The notes below the pieces were generated by a model. The model ran no database searches and had not been told where the DNA came from. It saw only the letters and a list, made by a program, of their open reading frames with translations. From assembly GCA_937897495.1 (NCBI GenBank), contig CALCBL010000434.1, forward strand, positions 1 through 7,444: DNA of 7,444 nucleotides, read 5' to 3'. This DNA is from an uncultured Burkholderiales bacterium. Its GTDB lineage: Bacteria > Pseudomonadota > Gammaproteobacteria > Burkholderiales > Burkholderiaceae_C. Below are positions 6,977 through 7,444 of this stretch, one piece after another. The position numbers and the translations under genes are program-made. Every line of letters begins with the position of its first letter. Position 1 is the first letter of the stretch.

Positions 6977-7444
6977 TTAATCGTTGCTGGCAGGCGCGGC
7001 AGCTGGATGACGGCGCCTGAACATGCCCCAGCCTTCCATGTGGAGAACGCAGTCACCGTGCTGGTTGTGCATTTCCCATTGGGTTCGCACCAGGCCTACA
7101 TCGGGTTTGGAGCGCATGGCCCTTGATTCCAAGATGGTGTGCGTTAAGCGCAGGGTGTCGTTGGCCATGACGGGTTTTTTCCATTGCACATTTTCCAACC
7201 CTGGCGATCCCAAGCTGGCAGCGTCTTGCAAAAAGTTGGTCACCATCAGGCGCATTGCCATAGAGCAGGTGTGCCAGCCGCTGGCGCAAAGCCCACCAAA
7301 AATAGACGCCTTGGCGGCTTCATCGTCTAGGTGAAAGGGCTGAGGGTCAAACTGCGTGGCAAATGCAATGATCTCTTCGCGAGTGGGTGTGATGCTGCCC
7401 AAATCTCGTTCACTGCCCGGTTGCATGTCTTCCCAGTAATAGCG
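6977..7444 (-). CDS. MaoC-like hotdog-fold enoyl-CoA hydratase/dehydratase (5' end beyond window)
   Basis: Hotdog-fold protein of the MaoC/(R)-specific enoyl-CoA hydratase family, acting on acyl-CoA substrates in the cytoplasm. The window shows 155 residues. The frame is open to the right edge and begins [12 protein letters not shown], which fits the usual YxEDxxxG start of this family, so the internal ATG at 7426 is not the true start and a few N-terminal residues are missing. The motif [16 protein letters not shown] carries the Asp and His of the hydratase site, followed by [10 protein letters not shown], the conserved helix-capping segment. The C-terminus [10 protein letters not shown] is ordinary for the family. 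It is 40 nt upstream of mmsA and probably co-transcribed. It might hydrate an enoyl-CoA such as acrylyl- or methacrylyl-CoA feeding the downstream steps, but the substrate is not readable from sequence; some family members are not catalytic. Confidence 0.85.
   Translation of the reverse strand, partial: RYYWEDMQPGSERDLGSITPTREEIIAFATQFDPQPFHLDDEAAKASIFGGLCASGWHTCSMAMRLMVTNFLQDAASLGSPGLENVQWKKPVMANDTLRLTHTILESRAMRSKPDVGLVRTQWEMHNQHGDCVLHMEGWGMFRRRHPAAAPASND

Noticed and set aside
6937..7056. A 40-residue N-terminal extension of MmsA
   Set aside because: It overlaps the hydratase coding region by 80 nt, resembles no part of the family, and the ATG at 6936 has AGGA at good spacing and gives the usual length.

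Overview
The window looks like ordinary chromosome of a betaproteobacterium, most likely Burkholderiales and plausibly Comamonadaceae. This rests on protein-level resemblance (an lplT and alr divergent pair, an Alr beginning MPRPIQAT, MaoC/MmsA/GMC proteins of the kind common in that group) and on a GC content that looks slightly above 50% by eye; no species can be named. I see no mobile element, tRNA, rRNA, CRISPR array or phage gene, and all identified genes read through without frameshifts.

Left part (1-2762): a minus-strand gene cut by the left edge encodes the N-terminal half of an LplT-type lysophospholipid transporter. It is divergent, across a 173-nt intergenic region, from alr (alanine racemase, plus strand). 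The alr gene is followed by a DMT/EamA permease gene that probably starts at a TTG overlapping the alr stop codon by 4 nt (TTGA), so the two are likely co-transcribed and translationally coupled.

Right part (2741-7444): all genes are on the minus strand, in transcription order maoC-like hydratase (5' end beyond the right edge), mmsA (CoA-acylating methylmalonate/malonate-semialdehyde dehydrogenase), a GMC-family FAD alcohol dehydrogenase, then tauE/safE-type permease. The first three are closely spaced (40 and 27 nt) and look like one operon. The MmsA + GMC pair matches the arrangement known for 3-hydroxypropionate oxidation (DddA/DddC or HpdH/MmsA type): the flavoprotein would make malonate semialdehyde and MmsA would convert it to acetyl-CoA and CO2. 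MmsA may also serve valine catabolism. A strong intrinsic terminator follows the GMC gene, but its U-tract ends one base before the tauE ATG, an odd arrangement.

The permease gene's 3' end overlaps the 3' end of the convergent EamA gene by 22 bp. No clearly new system is visible. The most interesting spot is the 158-nt GMC-tauE junction (3500-3657), which combines two interleaved 8-bp inverted repeats, a terminator abutting a start codon, and an unbroken small reading frame ending in a TGATG overlap with tauE.
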